Positions 1-4,373 of a DNA stretch of 6,438 nt are shown one piece after another. Location of the stretch: positions 1 through 6,438 of the forward strand of contig JANWKX010000160.1 in NCBI GenBank assembly GCA_025451145.1. The letters run 5' to 3'. Numbering within the stretch: position 1 is the first letter of the stretch; each line of letters opens with the position of its first letter. The position numbers and the translations under genes were made by a program. The DNA is from Vampirovibrionales bacterium. GTDB taxonomy: Bacteria > Cyanobacteriota > Vampirovibrionia > Vampirovibrionales > JAGQHJ01. The notes beneath the pieces are model-generated. The model saw only the letters and a program-made list of their open reading frames with translations, did not search any database and was not told where the DNA came from.

Positions 1-147
1 GAAAATGCCTTAAAAAAGACGCCAGGGTTATTTTTAACCGGAAACTATCGAAAAGGCATTGCATTAAATGACTGCGTGAAACAAGGCAATCAATCGGCTC
101 AAGACATTCGGGATTTTTTATCACAACCCGCATCGGTTTGCGTTTAA
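1..147 (+). CDS. hemY: Protoporphyrinogen oxidase (HemY type), C-terminal end only
   Basis: The window opens inside this gene. Frame 1 is open for 48 codons from base 1 and ends at TAA 145-147. The visible peptide contains PGLFLTGNYRKGIALNDCV (residues 8-26) followed by a short helix with G-N-Q-S-A. This is the conserved C-terminal FAD-binding signature of oxygen-dependent protoporphyrinogen oxidases and related flavin amine oxidases: PG-hydrophobic-G-N-Y-x-x-G-hydrophobic-A-hydrophobic-x-D-C, then a glycine and small residues. Family knowledge: HemY oxidises protoporphyrinogen IX to protoporphyrin IX, the penultimate step of heme synthesis, usually at the membrane face, with FAD as cofactor. 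About 400 residues, including the N-terminal dinucleotide-binding GxGxxG, lie upstream of the window. A different amine-oxidase-family member, such as a phytoene desaturase relative, is possible but fits the tail less well. The next gene starts about 150 bp downstream. Confidence 0.85.
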   Translation, partial: ENALKKTPGLFLTGNYRKGIALNDCVKQGNQSAQDIRDFLSQPASVCV

Positions 148-153
148 CCCTGA

Positions 154-175
154 GGAATCCCGATTCCACCGGAAT
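154..175. repeat. Overlapping inverted repeats after hemY (GGAAT/ATTCC/GGAAT)
   Basis: Just after the hemY stop, GGAAT (154-158), ATTCC (163-167) and GGAAT (171-175) follow each other. The middle arm can pair with either flank, giving a 4-nt or a 3-nt loop. There is no T-run directly after it, so it is a poor intrinsic terminator; the nearest T-run is 196-200, 20 bases on. The second half, CCACCGGAATGAC, resembles the short dispersed intergenic palindromes ending in GGAATGAC that occur in many bacterial genomes. That resemblance is from memory, and copy number cannot be judged from one window. Confidence 0.4.
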
Positions 176-226
176 GACCCCAACCAAAAAGAGGATTTTT
201 AGCGTATGCGTTGGCGTCTATCTGAC

Positions 227-245
227 CTCAGCGTGCTAGACTGAG
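227..245 (+). promoter_or_regulatory. Possible extended -10 promoter inside a short inverted repeat
   Basis: TGCTAGACT at 234-242 fits the extended -10 pattern (TG, one base, then a TATAAT-like hexamer matching at 4 of 6 positions). No good -35 sits at 16-18 bp; TTGGCG at 211-216 is 20 bp away. The motif lies in the 9-base interval between CTCAG (227-231) and CTGAG (241-245), whose bases 241-242 are shared with the hexamer; these two arms are reverse complements and could form an operator or a hairpin. It would serve the methyltransferase gene, whose start is about 55 bases downstream. Both elements are short enough to arise by chance. Confidence 0.22.
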
Positions 246-296
246 TAGGAGACCATGATACCCATCCTGGTTTGGGAGAGTGAATTTACAGAATAA

Positions 297-1580
297 GTGC
301 CGACGATGGATAATCTTGATGTTTTAACAATGGGTAAAACAACGACTCCTGAAAAATACCCCCTACAGGAGATCCTGCACACCACCACCTGCCCGGCGTG
401 TGGCTATTTTGTCGCGGTGACCTTTTATCCTGGAGGTCGTCAACCCCTCACAACGCTGGCCTGGCCAAAATCCCAAGCGGAAGCTCAAGGCATGAAGCGG
501 TTGCCTTTATCCTTTGTTCGCTGTGTCGAGTGTGGCCATGTCTATAATACAGAGTTTGATTACCAGGAAGTCCCTTATTCCGAAAAGCCCAATCTGATGT
601 TTAACCAGGGGACCATTTGGCACGAGCATTTAAAACAGATCCGAAACCGCATCAAGGAGCGGTGGCCGGAAAATCCGGTTGTGGTTGAAATTGGATGCGG
701 CGATGGGCACTTGCTTCGAGCCTTAAAGGCTGAAATCCCATCAGGCCGTTTCATCGGGTTTGACCCCCATTCGGCCATCGAAACCCAGGGCGGGGCCATC
801 GAAGCCCAAGCCCAGTTATTCGATCCCATGATCCATTTGGCCGAGTATCAACCCCATTTGATTATCAGCCGCCATGTCTTGGAACACCTGATGAACCCCT
901 TGGGCTTTGTCCAATCCTTAGCCTTTGCGGCCAATTGGCATGGCCTGGAGACCCAACTGTGTATTGAAGTGCCTTGTATTGATCGGGTTTTTGGGACCTT
1001 TCGGGCCACCGACTTCTTTTATGAACATAACTCACACTTTACGACGCATTCCTTAACCCGCTTGCTGAGCCGTAGCTGCTCCAAAGTGACATTGGTGGAA
1101 CGAGGGTACAATGATGAAGTCCTCTATGGATTTGCGGCAATCGGCTCCAAGCCGGAGCAATTAGAATACGCTCATGAAGCCTTACGCTTTATGGAACAAA
1201 CCAAGGTGCACCGGACTACCATTACCGAGCAATTAAATCAGCTGTATCAATCGGGGAAACGGATTGCCTTATGGGGTGGAACTGGTAAGGCTGCGGCCTT
1301 TATCAATCGATATGGTCTAGAGGCCTCTCGGTTTCCCATTGTGGTGGATTCAGATATAGAGAAGGTCGGGACATTTGTCCCGGGCGGTGGTCAGGAAATC
1401 CGATTTCCAACCTATTTGGTGGATCATCCGGTGGAAGTGATTGTTATTACCACCCAGTGGCGAGCCAAGGACATTGCCTTAGAGATTCAGCGTCGGGGCA
1501 TTTCGTTTGAATCATTGCTCCTGGAGCATGATGGCCAACTGGTCAACTATTTGACGGAGACCCATCCTTATAACCAATAA
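297..1580 (+). CDS. SAM-dependent methyltransferase with C-methyltransferase (NovU/TylCIII-like) domain architecture
   Basis: The product has 427 residues, close to the usual ~410 for this family. Domain 1 (about 30-90) has cysteine pairs C32-x2-C35 and C76-x2-C79 with a GGRQPL segment between, matching the N-terminal zinc-binding module of deoxysugar C-methyltransferases. Domain 2 (about 110-280) is a class I methyltransferase core: motif I VVEIGCGDG (129-137), ribose-binding acidic residue in GFDPH (154-158, D156), then SRHVLEHLMNP (191-201) and FYEHNSHFT (241-249), where E243-H244 align with the catalytic Glu-His of the family. Domain 3 (about 320-415) is Rossmann-like, with WGGTGKAAAF (326-335), VVDSDIEKVGTFVPG (349-363) and a closing strand VIVITTQWRAKDI. 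Family members methylate a sugar carbon of nucleotide-ketosugars using SAM. The substrate here is unknown, because no nucleotide-sugar gene is visible nearby. The start is uncertain: GTG 297 is the longest, and ATG 306 or ATG 330 are possible. GGGAGAG at 274-280 is rather far from all three. Confidence 0.85.
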   Translation: MPTMDNLDVLTMGKTTTPEKYPLQEILHTTTCPACGYFVAVTFYPGGRQPLTTLAWPKSQAEAQGMKRLPLSFVRCVECGHVYNTEFDYQEVPYSEKPNLMFNQGTIWHEHLKQIRNRIKERWPENPVVVEIGCGDGHLLRALKAEIPSGRFIGFDPHSAIETQGGAIEAQAQLFDPMIHLAEYQPHLIISRHVLEHLMNPLGFVQSLAFAANWHGLETQLCIEVPCIDRVFGTFRATDFFYEHNSHFTTHSLTRLLSRSCSKVTLVERGYNDEVLYGFAAIGSKPEQLEYAHEALRFMEQTKVHRTTITEQLNQLYQSGKRIALWGGTGKAAAFINRYGLEASRFPIVVDSDIEKVGTFVPGGGQEIRFPTYLVDHPVEVIVITTQWRAKDIALEIQRRGISFESLLLEHDGQLVNYLTETHPYNQ

Positions 1581-1600
1581 TTTGTCTCTTGAATCGCTAA

Positions 1601-1621
1601 ATCCTCCAATTAAAGGGGGAT
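1601..1621 (+). terminator. Stem-loop after the methyltransferase (weak terminator or repeat relic)
   Basis: Twenty bases after the methyltransferase stop, ATCCTCC (1601-1607) can pair with GGGGGAT (1615-1621) as a 7-bp stem with one G-T wobble and the loop AATTAAA. It sits where a terminator is expected, but no T-run follows (next bases GCAAATTGC), so it is not a classic intrinsic terminator. It also looks like a decayed copy of AAATCCCCC...GGGGGATTT-type intergenic palindromes that I recall from cyanobacterial genomes. That reading cannot be tested from a single copy. Confidence 0.3.
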
Positions 1622-1786
1622 GCAAATTGCTGATTAAACGGCCTGAAGACTTGCAATGAACCTGATTTATCGTTAAAAATAAAGTAGCTAGCAAAATAAA
1701 TAAGCTCAAATATCTAGCAAATTCTCCTCTGAACAGTGGCTTGTTGAATCATTCAGCACCCGATAAGGTAAATAAAGTCCCCTTAA

Positions 1787-3187
1787 ATGTATCCATTCTT
1801 ATCTATCATTGATAGGCAAGTTGGAGCGTTAGTGCATCAAATGTTGAACTTGAAGTCTATGTGGAAAAACCTCGCCCTCGGATTAACGCTTTTGGCAGTT
1901 TTAATGCCATCAGCTCCTGCAATATCCATGGTTTCCGGGATATCTTCTACTCAATTGATCCCGGACTCCCGCCGGATGCCGATGACTTTAAAACGCTTTC
2001 TCCACGTGGGTCTGGATCGAATTTATACGCTGGATGATGCCCCTTTGGGCGCTCGGATTCCGGTGGTTCTGGTTCCAGGTCGGGCTGAAGAGTTTCAATG
2101 GACGGTCTGGTGGAAAGTTTTTCGAAATAAAGCCCTCCAAGATGCCCAATTTGCAGCGCATTATAAGCTCTATATCTATCTTTATGATTCTCAAAGATCC
2201 ATTCAATACGAATCTCAAAAGTTTTCAAACGCTTTGCATCAGGGCTTTGATGCCTTACCGGATGATCGGCAGCTTCTCCTGGTGGGCTATAGCCTGGGAG
2301 GGATGATTGCCAAAGAGGCGATGGAGCAGTCCGACATTTATAGTAAAGTAAACACCCTTTTTGCCGTGAGTGTTCCCTTTCATGGATCGCCTTTATTGAC
2401 GCCCAAGTGGTTTGTTAAAAATATGCGTCCTAGAAATCACTCTCCTATTCGTAAAATATGGGATCGCTTGATCTACTTGACCTATATGTTCAACAAGACG
2501 AACCTGACTCGTGGGTTAAAATGGGATAATTTTGATGATTCTCAGCCTGGTTCCAATAGAACCGGCCCATTAGAGATGGTTGCCGGAGAAGATTTTACGG
2601 AAACAAATGATCCGATGGCCCATGAGATTAAAGATAAGCTGGTCATCTACGGTAGTTACCTGGAAAACCCTTATACACGCCCTCAAATGAAAACCCAATT
2701 TAACTTGAAGTTTCCGGCAATCCTGGGAACCGTTTCAGCCGTGCCAAACGGCTTGATCGATACGGTTTTACCGTCTTATATCGTTTCGGTTCACGCCTTA
2801 CTGAACTTTATGAATCTGGAATTGTCCAATATTCCGACCTATAGTCCGAAATCCGCCAAGGGCGAAAATCAACATTTATATCGCTATAACGATGGGGCAT
2901 TGCCGCTCAGCAGTGTGTTGTATCTTCCCCCACGCGAAACTGCCTATGAGGAGGATCTTAACGGATTAGTCAAGGCGATTGATGTTCCCCGCGCCCGCAT
3001 TTTTAGCAATCTGGATCATATTGATCTTGGGGAATTTCACCGATCCCAAAAGGATTTAACCAAGCCAGATATCTTACATCCCACCGAAGGCAAACATACG
3101 CCCATTGAGTGGGTCTTGAAAGATCTGAACCAGATTTATCCGCAAGTGGCCTTGACGCGACAAGCTCCGTCGATTGCTCGTCGGTAA
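1787..3187 (+). CDS. Putative exported alpha/beta-hydrolase (lipase/esterase type)
   Basis: The product has 466 residues in the longest reading. After a basic stretch (K23, K27) comes a hydrophobic run (about 28-40) ending in PSAPA, which looks like a signal peptide cleaved near A45. The fold is shown by strand VVLVPG (93-98) in the oxyanion-hole position, the nucleophile elbow VGYSLGG (166-172, S169), the following strand LFAVSVPFHGSP (191-202), YNDGALPLSS (367-376, candidate acid D369) and NLDHIDLG (408-415, candidate base H411). NDG-x-x-P-x-S-S followed by a late His is a known arrangement in serine lipases and PGAP1/DUF676-like esterases. The ~165 residues between the fifth strand and the Asp probably contain a lid or substrate-binding insertion that I do not recognise. 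The substrate is unknown; acyl lipids or polyesters are possible. ATG 1787 lacks a clear ribosome-binding site. ATG 1841 (GGAG at 1823-1826, somewhat distant) or ATG 1859 would give a more ordinary signal peptide. The gene converges on the glycosyltransferase with 7 bp between stops. Confidence 0.8.
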   Translation: MYPFLSIIDRQVGALVHQMLNLKSMWKNLALGLTLLAVLMPSAPAISMVSGISSTQLIPDSRRMPMTLKRFLHVGLDRIYTLDDAPLGARIPVVLVPGRAEEFQWTVWWKVFRNKALQDAQFAAHYKLYIYLYDSQRSIQYESQKFSNALHQGFDALPDDRQLLLVGYSLGGMIAKEAMEQSDIYSKVNTLFAVSVPFHGSPLLTPKWFVKNMRPRNHSPIRKIWDRLIYLTYMFNKTNLTRGLKWDNFDDSQPGSNRTGPLEMVAGEDFTETNDPMAHEIKDKLVIYGSYLENPYTRPQMKTQFNLKFPAILGTVSAVPNGLIDTVLPSYIVSVHALLNFMNLELSNIPTYSPKSAKGENQHLYRYNDGALPLSSVLYLPPRETAYEEDLNGLVKAIDVPRARIFSNLDHIDLGEFHRSQKDLTKPDILHPTEGKHTPIEWVLKDLNQIYPQVALTRQAPSIARR

Positions 3188-3194
3188 GGTTATT

Positions 3195-4373
3195 TTAAGA
3201 AGCGGGTTTGTAATAACGGCCTTTCCAACGAACCCCTTGCTGTGAGAGCGCCATTTTTCGGGACTCCCAGAGAAAATAACCCACCACCCCCATGGCCAAC
3301 GGGTGAAACACACAAAAGGATGGAACCGTTTTGTAGAGACTGCGGTTAACCCAGATGGCAAACGTCATTATGGCCCAGGCCCCAATACTTAGACCATAGA
3401 GCCAGGTTGGCAACTTCAACCCCCAAGTTAAGGCCACGGCCATAAACGGTAAAAGCCCCAAAAGCCAGAGTCCTATGACTTTTCCCACAGTCACCCATCC
3501 GCTTTTGTCGGGATTACCAATAAACAGGTTTTTCGTCCAGCCCTCCCGAAGCTCCTGAAAAGAGGTATACATCCTGACCTTGAAATAAGGTAAGCCTAAC
3601 ACCAACCTTAGGCGATAGCCGCCTTTTTTAACAATTTGAGCCAAATGCAAATCTTCAACCACGCTGTTTTTAACGATTTCATGGGTGCCAATGGCCTGAT
3701 AAACAGAACTTCGAAATAGGAGGTATTGCCCATTGGCAATGGCTTTCTGGGGAAAATGAGGATCGTTGACTTGGCGCAGTGGATAAACCCGGGAAATTAA
3801 TAAAACCACGGCAGGCAATAAGACTTTTTCCCAGAAGGTCTTGCATTCTAGTGTGGGAAGTAACGTCAGCATATCCGTTGGGTGCGTTTGGGCCATTTGC
3901 AGGGTTCGTTCCAGGTTTTCCGGATGAAGCCAGGTATCGGCATCCAAAAACAGAACCCAATCACCAGTGAGATGAGGTATGGCCTGGTAAATTGCATTCA
4001 CCTTCCCCACCCAGCCAGGTGGCGGCTCTTTCCCTGGAAGCAAATGGAACCGATCATCCTCCTGGGTAAAGCGCTGCATGATAAGACCTGTGTCATCGTC
4101 TGATCGATCATCAATCATCCAGACGTTAAAGTTTGAAAAGGTCTGATGCTCCAGACTTTCCAGGCATCGCCCGATTTTAGCGGCCTCGTTTCGGGCCGGA
4201 ATGACGATATCCAGGGGTTTATTCAAGTTCAACGAATCGGAACTTTGAAGGACAATGTCTGATAATTTAGGCGTAACCCACCAATCCCAAAGGCTATCAA
4301 CCAGAACTTTGAGATAAAACCCGATATAACCTGCGAGACCGACGGTCAGTAAAAGAATTAAAATCAATCTCAC
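3195..4373 (-). CDS. Membrane-anchored family 2 glycosyltransferase (CrtQ/HpnB-like)
   Basis: The product has 392 residues. An N-terminal membrane segment (about 3-23) is followed by a cytosolic GT-A catalytic domain: LDIVIPARNEAAKIG (54-68), the nucleotide-binding acidic pair in MIDDRSDDDT (86-95), PPPGWVGKVNAI (117-128), the metal-binding DxD in LFLDADTW (141-148, D144/D146), the candidate catalytic-base motif VVEDLHLA (238-245, E240/D241) and QELREGWTKN (273-282), equivalent to the QxxRW-type motif. Three hydrophobic segments follow (about 297-316, 321-343, 352-370), and the tail has RWKGRYY (382-388). This order, including PPGW-x-GK and the WKGR-x-Y tail, resembles glycosyltransferases acting on lipids such as diaponeurosporenoate (CrtQ) or the hopanoid-associated HpnB. 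Donor and acceptor cannot be read from the sequence. The GTG start (4373-4371) overlaps the mfd stop as GTGA, with no clear ribosome-binding site upstream, so translation probably depends on termination of mfd. No carotenoid or hopanoid genes are visible. Confidence 0.87.
   Translation of the reverse strand: MRLILILLLTVGLAGYIGFYLKVLVDSLWDWWVTPKLSDIVLQSSDSLNLNKPLDIVIPARNEAAKIGRCLESLEHQTFSNFNVWMIDDRSDDDTGLIMQRFTQEDDRFHLLPGKEPPPGWVGKVNAIYQAIPHLTGDWVLFLDADTWLHPENLERTLQMAQTHPTDMLTLLPTLECKTFWEKVLLPAVVLLISRVYPLRQVNDPHFPQKAIANGQYLLFRSSVYQAIGTHEIVKNSVVEDLHLAQIVKKGGYRLRLVLGLPYFKVRMYTSFQELREGWTKNLFIGNPDKSGWVTVGKVIGLWLLGLLPFMAVALTWGLKLPTWLYGLSIGAWAIMTFAIWVNRSLYKTVPSFCVFHPLAMGVVGYFLWESRKMALSQQGVRWKGRYYKPAS

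Noticed and set aside
186..200. AAAAA-GAGGA-TTTTT as a hemY terminator
   Set aside because: The stem is five A-T pairs only, too weak for intrinsic termination, and no GC-rich stem sits directly before the T-run.
1512..1709. 65-residue minus-strand reading frame with a hydrophobic N-terminus over the methyltransferase 3' end and the gap
   Set aside because: It starts at TTG with a poorly placed ribosome-binding site, lacks a proper lipobox despite a Cys, and more than half of it is antisense to the conserved end of the methyltransferase. It looks like a by-product of AT-rich sequence.
1947..2306. Three reading frames (two minus, one plus) overlapping the hydrolase
   Set aside because: They are Arg/Pro/Ser-rich, match no family and lie within the hydrolase region that carries the fold and catalytic motifs; they are shadows of that gene.
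3679..4103. Small frames on both strands within the glycosyltransferase
   Set aside because: They have no recognisable domains or good starts and overlap the conserved GT-A motifs of the real gene.
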